From Roseiarcus sp963783175 (GTDB lineage Bacteria > Pseudomonadota > Alphaproteobacteria > Rhizobiales > Beijerinckiaceae), in assembly GCA_963783175.1 (NCBI GenBank), contig CAWANG010000036.1:62001-126000 (forward strand): a DNA stretch of 64,000 nucleotides. The letters run 5' to 3'. The notes beneath the pieces are model-generated. The model was not told the origin of the DNA. It did no database searches and saw nothing but the letters and a program-made list of their open reading frames with translations. The position numbers were made by a program, and so were the translations under genes. Positions 44,863 to 54,963 of the stretch are shown here, piece after piece; the stretch's first letter is position 1, and the number at the start of each line of letters is the position of its first letter.

Positions 44863-45326
44863 GTGCCTCTCCGGCTTTGGCGCATTGCGACCGGCGCCCG
44901 TCCCGTCTGGTCCGGGAGGGCGCCCGGCTCTTCGGTCAGCGATGGAATCCGGCGGGACTGGCGGCGATCTATGCCGGGACGAGCTTCGCGGTCTCCCTGG
45001 TCGAGATTCTCGTCCACGCCAATCGCAGGTCGCCGCCGAGCGCTGCGCGATTCGTCGAAGCCGTCGCGCCCGATGACGTTTCGCGCGAAGCGTTCATTCC
45101 CGCCGCGCATCCCGGGTGGGACGATCTCGACGACATGTCGGTTGCCCAGGCCTTCGGCCGGGATTGGATCGAACAACGAAGGTCCGCCTTGCTCGTCGTT
45201 CCGTCCGTCGTTACCGCCGGACGCGACACAAATGTCGTGGTCAATCCTGACCACCCCGACGCCGTTCGGATTTCGGTTGGACCGGACACGCCTGTCGCCC
45301 TCGATCCACGCCTATTTGGACCATAG
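44863..45326 (+). pseudogene. RES-domain toxin, single frameshift
   Basis: RES toxins degrade NAD+ in known members (MbcT type). From GTG 44863 the first frame reads PLRLWRIATGARPVWSG, then one missing base in the GGGAGGG run at 44911-44917 moves to the frame EGARLFGQRWNPAGLAAIYA, SFAVSLVEILVHANRRSP and LLVVPSVVTAGRDTNVVVNP. Restoring the base gives 154 aa, the normal RES length, with the Arg, Tyr and Glu of the active-site region present. AGGGAGAA overlaps the antitoxin stop. Confidence 0.75.
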
Positions 45327-45392
45327 CGCTCAGTCCCTTGCCCGTCATGGCCCCGTCACGCGACTCATCTAGCGCGCGTCAACCGGCGTCCG

Positions 45393-46664
45393 ATGGACGG
45401 AGATTACGTGCGGCAAGCCACGAACGCGATGCGTCGCGCGACCAGCGCGGGGCTCAAGGCTGCGGTCCATCGCTCGAAGCCGCTCACGCGCGCAGGCATG
45501 CTCGAGCGCCTGTTCACACTGGCGTTCGAACGCCTCGTCTATCCCCAGATCTGGGAGGACCCGGTCGTCGACATGGCCGCGCTCGAGATCGGGCCGGGGC
45601 ATGAGGTGATCGCCATCGCCTCGGGCGGCTGCAACGTCCTCTCCTACCTCACCGCCGATCCCGCCGGGGTCACCGCGGTCGACCTCAACGGGGCGCATAT
45701 CGCGCTCGGGCGGCTCAAGATCTGCGCCCTGCAGAATCTGACGGACCATGAGACCTTCTTCCGCTTCTTCGGCCGCGCCGACGCGCGCGCCAACATCGCC
45801 GTCTATGACCGGCGGCTGCGCATGAAGCTCGATCCCGCTGCGCGCGCCTATTGGGACAAACGAACCGCGTTCGGCCGTCGCCGCATCGGCGTCTTCGCCC
45901 ACAATTTCTACCACCACGGCCTGCTCGGACACGTCCTCGGCGCCGGTCACACGCTGGCGCGCCTGCATGGCCTCGATCCGTCGGTCGTTCTCAAGGCCAG
46001 GACGCTCGACGAACAGCGTCTGCTCTACGAGAAGCGCCTCGCGCCGATCTTCAACAAGCCGCTCGTCCGCTGGATCCTGAAGCAGCCCGCATCCCTCTAT
46101 GGCCTCGGCATACCGCCGGCGCAGTACAAGGCGCTGGCCTCGGATTCCCCTTTGGGAATCGGCGCCGTCTTGAGCGAGCGGGTCGAGCGGCTGGCCTGCG
46201 GCTTCGAGATCTCGGACAATTATTTCGCCTGGCAGGCGTTCGGGCGTCGCTATGCGCCGGGGCCGAACCCCGCGCTTCCGCCTTATCTGCAGCGGCGGAA
46301 CTTCGACGCTGTCCGCAGCCGCGCTGACCGCGTGCGCTATGTCCAGCGCTCGTTCACCGACATATTGCGCGATTCGCCGCCGGCGAGCTTCGACCGCTAC
46401 GTCCTGCTCGACGCCCAGGACTGGATGAACGACGCCGGGCTCGCGGCGCTCTGGACCGAGATCACCCGCACCGCCCGGCCGGGCGCGCGGGTCATCTTCC
46501 GCACCGCCGCCGACGAGCGCCTGCTGCCGGGCCGGGCGCCCGATCGCGTGCTCGCCGCGTGGACTTATGAGGAAGAGCGGAGCCGGGAGCTCGGCCGGCG
46601 CGACCGCTCGTCGATTTACGGCGCCTTCCACCTCTATACGCTGAAGGGCGCGCCTCAGGCATGA
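45393..46664 (+). CDS. btaA: S-adenosylmethionine:diacylglycerol 3-amino-3-carboxypropyltransferase
   Basis: BtaA makes diacylglyceryl-homoserine, the first step of betaine lipid (DGTS) synthesis at the inner membrane. The 423-aa DUF3419 protein has FERLVYPQIWEDPVVDMAAL, EIGPGHEVIAIASGGCNVLS, the SAM motif AVDLNGAHIALGRLKICALQ, FAHNFYHHGLLGHVLGAGH and YVLLDAQDWMNDAGLAALW. It overlaps btaB by 4 bp (ATGA). In related bacteria these lipids replace phospholipids under phosphate starvation; no Pho box was identified here. Confidence 0.93.
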   Translation: MDGDYVRQATNAMRRATSAGLKAAVHRSKPLTRAGMLERLFTLAFERLVYPQIWEDPVVDMAALEIGPGHEVIAIASGGCNVLSYLTADPAGVTAVDLNGAHIALGRLKICALQNLTDHETFFRFFGRADARANIAVYDRRLRMKLDPAARAYWDKRTAFGRRRIGVFAHNFYHHGLLGHVLGAGHTLARLHGLDPSVVLKARTLDEQRLLYEKRLAPIFNKPLVRWILKQPASLYGLGIPPAQYKALASDSPLGIGAVLSERVERLACGFEISDNYFAWQAFGRRYAPGPNPALPPYLQRRNFDAVRSRADRVRYVQRSFTDILRDSPPASFDRYVLLDAQDWMNDAGLAALWTEITRTARPGARVIFRTAADERLLPGRAPDRVLAAWTYEEERSRELGRRDRSSIYGAFHLYTLKGAPQA

Positions 46665-47308
46665 GCGACGCCGCCCAGCTCATGGACCGGATGTATCGCC
46701 GTCAGCGCCATATCTACGATTTGAGCCGCAAATTCTATCTCCTCGGCCGCGACGAGGCGATTGCCGGCCTTCGCGCCCGGCCGGGCGACAGGGTGCTCGA
46801 GATCGGCTGCGGCACCGGGCGCAATCTCATAAAACTCGCAAGAACCTATCCGCAGGCCCGGCTCTACGGACTCGACGTATCACGGGAGATGCTGGCGAGC
46901 GCGGCCGCTGCGCTGGCTCGCGTCGAGCTTGCCCCACGCATCGCGCTGGCCCAAGGGGACGCCACGGCGTTCGATCCTGAGGCTTTGTTCGGGCAGGCCC
47001 AGTTCGAGCGCGTCATGATCTCCTATGCGCTCTCCATGATCCCGCCCTGGCGCGACGCGTTGGCCCAGGCGCTCGACGTTCTCGCGCCCGGCGGCTCGCT
47101 GCATCTGGTCGACTTCGGCGCCGGCGTCGGGTTGCCCGGCTCATTCAGAACCGGATTGCGCCGCTGGCTCGCCGCTTTCGACGTGACCCCGCGCGACGAA
47201 CTCGGCGCCGCGCTCGCGGCGCTCTCGGCCGAGCGCGGCCTGACATGCGAGATCGAGAGCAGGTTTCGCGGCTACGCCTTTCTTGCGGTCGCGCGGCGCG
47301 GCGCCTGA
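46661..47308 (+). CDS. btaB: diacylglyceryl-homoserine N-methyltransferase
   Basis: BtaB adds three methyl groups to complete DGTS. The 215-aa class I methyltransferase has LMDRMYRRQRHIYDLSRKFY, the SAM motif VLEIGCGTGRNLIKLARTYP, RLYGLDVSREMLASAAAALA, MISYALSMIPPWRDALAQAL and GGSLHLVDFGAGVGLPG. Its start overlaps the btaA stop, which together with btaA makes the assignment firm. Confidence 0.93.
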   Translation: MSDAAQLMDRMYRRQRHIYDLSRKFYLLGRDEAIAGLRARPGDRVLEIGCGTGRNLIKLARTYPQARLYGLDVSREMLASAAAALARVELAPRIALAQGDATAFDPEALFGQAQFERVMISYALSMIPPWRDALAQALDVLAPGGSLHLVDFGAGVGLPGSFRTGLRRWLAAFDVTPRDELGAALAALSAERGLTCEIESRFRGYAFLAVARRGA

Positions 47309-47319
47309 GGATCCTGCCA

Positions 47320-47343
47320 CCTTCCCCCGCGTGCTGGGGAAGG
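47320..47343. terminator. Hairpin between convergent btaB and DUF445 genes
   Basis: CCTTCCCC (47320-47327) and GGGGAAGG (47336-47343) form an 8-bp stem with an 8-nt loop in the short gap between two converging genes. No T tract follows on either side. Confidence 0.4.
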
Positions 47344-47354
47344 GAAGCGCGCCC

Positions 47355-48653
47355 TCATCCGCCGAACGCCCGCGAGAGCGCAAAGATCGTAAGCCCGACC
47401 AGTCCGCCGACCAGCGTGCCGTTGATGCGGATATATTGCAGGTCCTTGCCGACTTGCAGCTCGAGGCGCTCGACCAGCGTGGCAGTGTCCCAATGGTCGA
47501 CGACCGCGGCGATATAGCCGCCGATCTCCGCCCTCCGGGGCAGGATCGCGCGCAGCGCGAGCAGTCTCACCCGCCGGTTGATCCTTGCTTTGCGCGCTGG
47601 GTCCTCTTCGAGCCACCGGCCGAGCGCGCCGGCCGAGGCGGCGAGCCACGCGACGATCGCCTCCGCGTGGCGAGGCAGGTCGTCCCTGAGCGCCGCTTCG
47701 AGTTCCTCCCACAGCGTCCGGGCCTGCTCGGCGAACACCGGATTGGCGAGCAGTTCCTGCTTCAAGGCCTCGCCTTGCGCCCGCATCTCGGGGTCGTGCG
47801 CGAGATCGTCGATCCACTTTTCGACGAGCGCATTCGCCTCGTCGCGCCACGGATGGTCCGGGTCGCGCATCTCCCTCAAGGTTCCCGCGAGGCCGTTGAT
47901 GACCTTCGCGGCGATCATGTCGTCGACCCACTTGGGTATGAAGCGCGAGGACTTCTGCGACACGTGCCTGGCGATCGTCGCCTTGTTGCGCTCGAGCGCC
48001 GCCTCGACGAAATCGAGCCCCTGGTCGAGCAGCGTCTGGCCCGCTCCCTGCGCCCAGAGGATCGACAAACCCCGCGAGGCGAGCGGCGCTGCGGGGACAG
48101 CCTCGATCCCGCGCCGGGCGGCGAGAGCGACCCACTCGTCGATTGCCGCCTTCGGCACGAGGTCGAGCGCGTACGGAATGATCCTTCCGGCGCCGGCCGC
48201 GATCGCTCGCGCGTTGCGCTCGTCTTCGAGCCATCGCGCCGCCAGACCGGCGGCGTCGACCGAGGACAGCCGCGCAATGGCGACCCTGGGGCTGAGGAAG
48301 TTGTTGGTGATGAAACGCCCAAGCGCCGCCCCGATGCGCCGCTTGTTCTCCGGCACGACGGCGGTGTGTGGAATTGGCAAGCCGAGGGGACGGCGGAAGA
48401 GCGCGACGACCGCGAACCAGTCGGCGCAGGCCCCAACCATGCCCGCTTCCGCGAACGCGCCGAGATAGGGCGCCCAGAGCCAGTTCGCCGGCGCCACCCG
48501 CATCAAAAGGTAGATCGCCGCCATCAGGACGAGCAGCATCGTGGCGATCGTGCGCATCCGGCGGAGTTCCGCCCGCCGCTCGGCCTGGGTCTTGACGAGG
48601 TCGGAATATCCGAGCGGGGCGGCTTCGGCCGCGTTTGGAGCAAGCTCTGTCAT
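47355..48653 (-). CDS. DUF445 family membrane protein
   Basis: This 432-aa protein begins MTELAPNAAEAAPLGYSDLV. Membrane segments lie near the N-terminus (TIATMLLVLMAAIYLLMRV and GAFAEAGMVGACADWFAVVA) and at the C-terminus (GGLVGLTIFALSRAF). The conserved DUF445 motifs are WFAVVALFRRPLGLPIPHTA, VVPENKRRIGAALGRFITNN and YIRINGTLVGGLVGL. A long helical middle (residues 110-390) may be a coiled coil. Relatives are annotated as YheB/YtxC-like; function unknown. Confidence 0.85.
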   Translation of the reverse strand: MTELAPNAAEAAPLGYSDLVKTQAERRAELRRMRTIATMLLVLMAAIYLLMRVAPANWLWAPYLGAFAEAGMVGACADWFAVVALFRRPLGLPIPHTAVVPENKRRIGAALGRFITNNFLSPRVAIARLSSVDAAGLAARWLEDERNARAIAAGAGRIIPYALDLVPKAAIDEWVALAARRGIEAVPAAPLASRGLSILWAQGAGQTLLDQGLDFVEAALERNKATIARHVSQKSSRFIPKWVDDMIAAKVINGLAGTLREMRDPDHPWRDEANALVEKWIDDLAHDPEMRAQGEALKQELLANPVFAEQARTLWEELEAALRDDLPRHAEAIVAWLAASAGALGRWLEEDPARKARINRRVRLLALRAILPRRAEIGGYIAAVVDHWDTATLVERLELQVGKDLQYIRINGTLVGGLVGLTIFALSRAFGG

Positions 48654-48766
48654 CGTCGGGTTACGCTCGTGGTGTGTCGATCGGCGCCCGAGCAGGCGAG
48701 CGCGTCGACGGCGTCGCTCGTGCTTGCGGTCGGGACGCCGAACCTCCGCGACGATCGCGACGCCCT

Positions 48767-49156
48767 TCAAGCCAGTGGCGCGTGCAGCTGCCGCAGCCGC
48801 TCCTTCAGGACATCGAAGTCGACCGGTTTGGTGACGAACTCGGCCGCTCCATATTCGGCGGCGCGGCGGCGCCGTTCCTCGTCGCCATAGGCGGTCAGCA
48901 TCATCACCGGCAGCTCGGGACGACGCTTCTTGATCTCCCGCAGGAGCGACAGCCCGTCCATTCCCGGCATGTTGATGTCCGAGAGAATAACGATCAATCG
49001 CGGCTCGATCTCGACGGCGAGGCGTTCGAGCGCCTCAGCGGCGGAAAGCGCAAAATGCAGGACATAGGCGCCCTCCCGCGCCTCGCGCCGAAATTGCTGG
49101 CGAAACAGGATCGCGACGTCGGGTTCGTCGTCGACAATCAAGATGCTTACGGTCAT
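48767..49156 (-). CDS. single-domain response regulator
   Basis: This 129-aa receiver domain has the acidic pair in SILIVDDEPDVAILF, the phosphorylated Asp in VILSDINMPGMDGLSLLREI, Thr in VMMLTAYGD and Lys in EFVTKPVDFDVLKERL. There is no output domain. Its ATG overlaps the histidine kinase stop as ATGA, so the two form one unit. Confidence 0.88.
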   Translation of the reverse strand: MTVSILIVDDEPDVAILFRQQFRREAREGAYVLHFALSAAEALERLAVEIEPRLIVILSDINMPGMDGLSLLREIKKRRPELPVMMLTAYGDEERRRRAAEYGAAEFVTKPVDFDVLKERLRQLHAPLA

Positions 49157-50841
49157 GACTGCCTCCGCGCCGTCGACGTTTCCGCCGCCTCGCCGGCCGA
49201 AAAGCGATGCGGCAGAGTTACGACGAATTCGGTGAATTTTCCAACTTCGCTGTCGACCTTGATCGTTCCGCCGTGCTGCTTGGTGACGATCTCGTAGCTG
49301 ATGGAGAGCCCGAGCCCGGTGCCGACGCCGGTCGGCTTCGTTGTGAAGAAAGGTTGGAACAGCTTGTCCTTGATGTCGTCGGGAATGCCGACGCCGTTGT
49401 CGCGCACCCGCACCTCGACGGCCTTCCCGAGATCGCGCGTGGTCACTGTGAGCGCGGGCCTGAACGTCCCGTCGTTTACCGCCCGCTGGCGCTCGTTCGC
49501 CGCGTAAAATCCGTTGCCGAAGAGGTTCAGAAACACGCGCGTGATGTCCTGCGGGACGAGTTCGACTCGGCGGAATGTCAGGGGCGTAGCGCCGATCCAG
49601 AGTGATGTTGAAATTCTGATCCTGGGCGCGGGCGCCGTGGTAGGCGAGATTGAGCGATTCCTCGACCAGCGCGTTGAGATCGGCATTTTGCCGATCGCCG
49701 CCGCCGCCGCGTGAATGCGCCAGCATGCTTTTGACGATATTGTCGGCGCGCTTGCCGTGTTCGGCGATGCGCTCGAGATTGCCGGTCAGCAAATCGGTAG
49801 ACCTCGTCGATCTGGCTGCGTTGAGGCTGGTCGAGCGATCCGAAGGCGGGCGCGGCGACCGCCTTCAATTCATCAAGCAGTCCGATTGAAAGGCTCGCAA
49901 AATTATTGACGAAGTTGAGCGGGTTCTTGATTTCGTGGGCGATCCCGGCGGTCAACTGGCCGAGCGACGCCATCTTCTCGGCCTGAATGAGATTGGCCTG
50001 GGCCGCCTTCAGCTCGTGCAGCGCGGTCTCTGCGGCGTCGCGCGCGGCCCGGATTTCCGCCTGCGCCCGCTCCCGTTCGTGCTCGAGGCGGCGCCGTTCG
50101 ATCAGGCTGTCGCGCAACATCCCGAGCGTCGTGATCATCGCCCCGATCTCATCGGCCGCCCGTGCGGGGCAATCGTGGCGTCGAGATCGCCGCGCGTGAT
50201 CGACGCCATGCTCCGTTCGAGTTGCTTCAAGGGGACGGTAATCGAGCGCACGGTCAACGCAGTAAAGCCCAATGCGAGCAGAAGAGCTCCGACTCCCCCG
50301 ACGACCGCGAGCTTGACGGCGAGTTCCGCCCCGCGCATCGACGCGTCGCGCCTGGCCAAGGCCTGCTGCTCGACTCGGTCCACAATCCTGTCGATCTCGC
50401 CGTCGATGGTAAGAACGTGGCTCTTGGCCTGGTCCAGCAGAGCGTTGCCGGAGGCGCTGTCGTCGCTTGAATAGGCGACGCCAGCCTGGCGCGCGAGATC
50501 GGTCATCGCGCCGACTTCGCGTCCGATGGCGGCGACGAATGCGGGATCGATCGTCGAAATCGCCGTCAGATCGGAATCAGGCCCGCCTTTGCGGCATCCG
50601 CCGCTTGCTGCGAGCGGGCGAGCTGGGTGACTGCCGCGTCGATGACCCAATATTTCAAATCGCCGAAGTGCTTGCTGGCCGAATTGGCGTTCTTGACAAC
50701 CGAGACCAGCGTCGCCTCCTCAGCAAGGCTGTGCGAGACGCGGGCAAGCTCGCGGATCAGGAGCGCGGAGGAAAGAGCGAGGATCGCGAGCAGCAGGACT
50801 GACAGGAAGATCAGGCGCGCCCGGATCGACAAACTGGGCAT
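49153..50841 (-). pseudogene. HAMP-domain sensor histidine kinase, four frameshifts
   Basis: Read with four single-base corrections, the gene gives exactly 563 codons. It has an N-terminal membrane segment (RARLIFLSVLLLAILALSSA), a helical sensor (YWVIDAAVTQLARSQQA), a second segment (LAVVGGVGALLLALGFTALT), HAMP (LEPL-like LKQLERSMASITRGDLDATI), and a coiled coil (RLEHERERAQAEIRAARDAA). The H-box is LTAGIAHEIKNPLNFVNNFA, and the ATPase domain has DNGVGIPDDIKDKLFQPFFT and GTGLGLSISYEIV. Breaks fall near 50585 and 50155 (one base missing each), and 49805 and 49580 (one extra each). The start is ATG 50841. Confidence 0.8.
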
Positions 50842-51109
50842 CAGCCTAGGTCCCCCGGCGCCTTGGCTTGACGGCGCCTCGCCTCCCGGCCGGTCGATGA
50901 AGCCTCCCGAACGGGAAATCCCGGTGGGTCCACGGCCAAGCGGTATCGAATTTTCGCTCATTTTCGTGTCCGCGCCGCGCTCATCATCACATACTCGGCG
51001 CGGCGGCAAAAGGTTGTCCGCACGCCGGGCAAATCGTGCCATCATGGCGCTGGGCGGCCTCGGATTGCGTAAGCCGATTCACGTTGATCTGCGCCCGGTG
51101 GAGGAAAAG

Positions 51110-51565
51110 ATGAACGCCACGACCTTTCGACGAGCCCTTGTTCCCTTCGCGATTTTGCTCAGCCTTGCCGGCGCGGGGGTCGCGAGAGCGGATCCGGCGT
51201 CATTCAAGGTTGAGCTGACCGGGGCGCAAAGCGCCCCTGCGGTGGATACGAGCGGCGCCGGAACTGCTCAGCTGACATACGACCCGGCGACCCGGGTGGT
51301 GACCTGGAATATCTCCTATAGCGGACTATCGAGCCCCGCCACGATGGCCCATTTCCACGGCCCGGCGAAAGCAGGCCAGAATGCGCCGCCGGTTATCTGG
51401 CTCAGCAAGCAGGGCAGCCCGCCCGCAAACCCGATGACGGGAAGCGCCACGCTCACTCCTGAGCAGGCGAAGCAATTCTCCGACGGCGAGTGGTATATAA
51501 ACGTTCACACCCAGGCCCATCCGGCAGGTGAGATACGCGGTCAGGTGGTTCCTCCAAAGAGCTGA
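51110..51565 (+). CDS. secreted CHRD-domain protein
   Basis: This 151-aa precursor has a signal peptide (LVPFAILLSLAGAGVARA). A CHRD domain follows: FKVELTGAQSAPAVDTSGAG, VVTWNISYSGLSSPATMAHF, HGPAKAGQNAPPVIWL and WYINVHTQAHPAGEIRGQVV. CHRD domains occur in chordin and many bacterial periplasmic proteins; the bacterial role is unknown. AGGAAAAG precedes the ATG. Confidence 0.9.
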   Translation: MNATTFRRALVPFAILLSLAGAGVARADPASFKVELTGAQSAPAVDTSGAGTAQLTYDPATRVVTWNISYSGLSSPATMAHFHGPAKAGQNAPPVIWLSKQGSPPANPMTGSATLTPEQAKQFSDGEWYINVHTQAHPAGEIRGQVVPPKS

Positions 51566-51571
51566 CGGGAA

Positions 51572-52236
51572 CTACATAAACCAGGCGATGAGTGATTGCA
51601 GCCGCGGCGCTGGCGGCAAAGAGGACGGCCGCGCGCGCTGCGCTCGCCATGCGCGGCGCGGTCACGGGTTCCGGCAGCATCTTCGTCCCGGTGATGAGCG
51701 GCCGCACCAGGTCTTGTCCCTTGATCGCCGCATAGCCGGCGATCGCCAGCACATGCGCCGCGATCGCCGCCAGCAGCACATTCCAGAGGATCGCGTGAGA
51801 GGCGTCGATAGCGTCAGCGGCCGCGGCGGGCACGATCCGCGGTCAATGGTCCAACGTCGGCGATGTCATTGGCGACGTAAATTCCGGTCAGCGCTTCGGC
51901 GAAAAGCAGCGCGAGCAGCAGCAGGACCATCCAGCCGCCCGCGGGGTTGTGCCCCACCTGTCGGTCGGGCTCCCTCAGAAACACATATTTCAGGTGCTGA
52001 AAGACGAGCCGCGGCTGGGCGAGAAAATGGGAAAATCGCGCCGTCTCGCTGCCAAAGAAACCCCAGAGCAGTCGAAACAGCGCCAAGGCCAGCACCAAAT
52101 CGCCGATCCAGCCATGCCAGACCATCCAATTGAGCCGCCAAGTCGCATAGGCCGCGGCGACAAGCGCCACGATCAGCCAGTGGAAGAGGCGGACGGGGAG
52201 GTCCCAGACCCGGACCACACGCGCTGAATTGCTCAT
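51572..52236 (-). pseudogene. cytochrome b561-type membrane protein, two frameshifts
   Basis: The first frame has VRVWDLPVRLFHWLIVALVA, WMVWHGWIGDLVLALALFRL, WMVLLLLALLFAEALTGIYV, with the heme-ligand histidines of diheme cytochrome b561 proteins. At about 51830 the frame shifts to PAAAADAIDASHAILWNVLL and AAIAAHVLAIAGYAAIKGQD. A second shift near 51603 leads to LQSLIAWFM and a stop at 51574-51572. Removing two bases gives 220 aa, typical for the family. The end then falls 6 bp from the convergent CHRD stop, which supports this reading. Confidence 0.65.
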
Positions 52237-52479
52237 CGCCATGCCGAATTCTCGCCATGCTCGTTATCTGAGCCCATCCTGACGTAGCGCCGAGCCGCAA
52301 ACGCGACCGGCATGAACGCGAGTTCAACATTTGCTCGCGGTTCAAGCGCTGTGCAGTCCGTCGGATATTCCGCGATGTTACCATAGCGAAGATTTCTCAT
52401 TCTCTACGCGATCGCCGCCGGGTATGGCGCGACCGCTGCAGGGTCATCCATCGTTGTGCGCCGCCACCCCCCGCTAGTA

Positions 52480-52640
52480 ATTTGCCCGCAAAGCGCCTAC
52501 ATGGAGAACTTGCGGAGCTGGGTGGCGCGTCAGGACAACATTCCTCGGGGCCGTACGATCCCCATGGGGGCTGTCCCTGTCGAGGCTCGTGGGCTTCGGC
52601 ATATGGCTCCCACCTACTTACGTAGGCGCCCGGGATCACC
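52480..52640 (+). ncRNA. ssrS: 6S RNA
   Basis: This region directly precedes the 5-formyl-THF cyclo-ligase gene, the classical 6S RNA position. GCGCCTAC at 52493-52500 pairs with GTAGGCGC at 52622-52629 as a closing stem, extended by CCCG/CGGG. The 3' part CTCCCACCTACTTACGTAGG can alternatively form its own hairpin, as 6S RNAs do. About 160 nt fits. 6S RNA binds sigma-70 RNA polymerase in stationary phase. Ends are approximate. Confidence 0.7.
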
Positions 52641-52705
52641 GTCCAACGGCCGTCTCGGCTCCGCGCTTTCACCCTTCATACTGTTTCGGATCGGCGATAT
52701 CGCTC

Positions 52706-53289
52706 TTGCCCCCAAGAAACGCCGATCCGAAGGCGGCGTTGCGCCGCGAGGCCCTGGCCCGGCGGCGGGCGGTCGCGCCCGGCGCCCGTGCGGTCTTCGG
52801 CCGCCGCCTCGCGCATGAAGGTTTGCGCCTGGCGCGTCTCTGGCGTCCGCGGACCGTTTCCGCCTTTCATTCCCTCCGTGACGAGCCGGACACGCTCGAG
52901 CTCCTGACGGCGCTCGCCGGGGAAGGATTCGCGACCGCGCTGCCGGTCGTCGTCGGCCAGGGGTCGCCGCTCGTTTTTCGGTTGTGGCGGCCGGGCGACC
53001 CGACCCGCTCAGGCGCGATGTCGATTGCCGAGCCGCTCGAAGCCGCGCCCGCGGTCGAACCGGATCTCCTGTTCGTCCCGCTCGCCTGCTTCGACCGGCG
53101 AGGCCATCGGATCGGCTACGGCGCCGGCTATTACGACCGCACCCTCGCCGGCTTGCGTAGGATCAAGCCCGTTCACGCGATTGGCGTCGCCTACGGGGTT
53201 TGCGAAGTCGCCGCCGTGCCGTATGAGGCCCATGACCAGAGCCTGGACGCCATCGTGACCGATCAGGAAACCATTCTCTTCCCCGCCCG

Positions 53290-53293
<4 letters not shown>
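52706..53293 (+). CDS. 5-formyltetrahydrofolate cyclo-ligase
   Basis: This enzyme converts 5-formyl-THF with ATP to 5,10-methenyl-THF. The protein (195 aa from TTG 52706) has KAALRREALARRRAVAPGAR, VSAFHSLRDEPDTLELLTAL and the signature FDRRGHRIGYGAGYYDRTLA. No ATG precedes the domain in frame after the 6S RNA, so TTG 52706 is a best guess. The stop overlaps the ymdB start as ATGA. Cotranscription with 6S RNA is common. Confidence 0.88.
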
Positions 53294-54111
<818 letters not shown>

Positions 54112-54112
54112 T

Positions 54113-54790
54113 ATGGCGATGATCGCGCCGACCATCGTCTACGATCTCGACGGCACGCTCGCCGACACCGCCGAAGACCTGGTCGCTACCCTCAACTGGC
54201 TATTGGGACGAGATGGCCTGGCGCCGCTCAAGGTCGAAAGCGCCGGTTCGCTGCTTGGGGCCGGCGCCCGGGCGCTGATCACGCGCGGTTTCGCCGCTTC
54301 GGGCAAAACCCTCGACCCGCAAACTCTTGAGGCGCTGTTTGCCGACTATCTTGAATATTACCAGGCGCATATCGCCGATCGAACCCGGCTTTATCCGGGC
54401 GTCGACAAAGCGCTCACGGCGATTGAGCGCGCTGGTTGGCGGCAAGCGGTCTGCACCAACAAGATCGAAAGCTTGGCCAGGCTCCTGATCACCAAGCTGG
54501 GGATCGCCGATCGTTTTGCCTTCGTCTGCGGCCAGGACACGTTCGGAATCGGCAAGCCCGACCCTGCCCCGCTCCTGAAGACGATCGCCGCGTCGGGCGG
54601 CGCGAGCGATCGCGCGATCATGGTCGGGGACTCGGCGACCGACATCAAGACCGCCCGCGCCGCCGGCCTCCCCGTGGTCGCGGTCGACTTCGGCTATGCC
54701 GATGTGCCGGTCGCCGAGCTCGGCCCCGACCGAGTGATCTCCCACTTCGACGAACTCGCGGCGGCATGCGCCGCGCTGCTAGCGGCCTAG
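54113..54790 (+). CDS. gph: phosphoglycolate phosphatase (HAD superfamily)
   Basis: This 225-aa HAD hydrolase has motif I TIVYDLDGTLADTAEDLVAT, motif II VCTNKIESLARLL, motif III lysine in FGIGKPDPAPLLKTIAASGG and motif IV MVGDSATDIKTARAAGLPVV. It hydrolyses 2-phosphoglycolate formed by Rubisco or DNA repair; related HAD substrates are possible. It starts 1 bp after ymdB. Confidence 0.88.
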   Translation: MAMIAPTIVYDLDGTLADTAEDLVATLNWLLGRDGLAPLKVESAGSLLGAGARALITRGFAASGKTLDPQTLEALFADYLEYYQAHIADRTRLYPGVDKALTAIERAGWRQAVCTNKIESLARLLITKLGIADRFAFVCGQDTFGIGKPDPAPLLKTIAASGGASDRAIMVGDSATDIKTARAAGLPVVAVDFGYADVPVAELGPDRVISHFDELAAACAALLAA

Positions 54791-54944
54791 GCCATGCTCG
54801 TTTAGGGGGACGACGCAATCGTCATGGAACGCGGGGAGCCCGACGATTCCAGGATCGCCGCGTCGCCTCCTCCCGATGAAGAGCAGCAAGCTTCGGCCGC
54901 GTAGGCGTCAAACGCGGGTCGTCATCGACTTCTCTGCCCGTCCG

Positions 54945-54963
54945 ATGTAAGTATCCCTTACAT
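54945..54963. promoter_or_regulatory. Palindromic operator overlapping the tetR start
   Basis: ATGTAAG-TATCC-CTTACAT is a perfect 7-bp inverted repeat that reaches into the ATG of the TetR gene. The core ATGTAA-N7-TTACAT recurs with identical spacing at 55754-55772 before the DUF2852 gene. This points to autorepression and shared control by the TetR protein. Confidence 0.7.

Noticed and set aside
43289..45076. A long plus-strand frame from inside the aminotransferase gene through the antitoxin
   Set aside because: The first kilobase is antisense to the aminotransferase. Only the part from 44369 is meaningful, and it leaves the true antitoxin frame near 44765.
51453..51833. Long minus-strand frame reaching under the CHRD gene
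   Set aside because: The cytochrome b561 frame ends better at 51572 after one more single-base shift; the extension antisense to CHRD has no family match.
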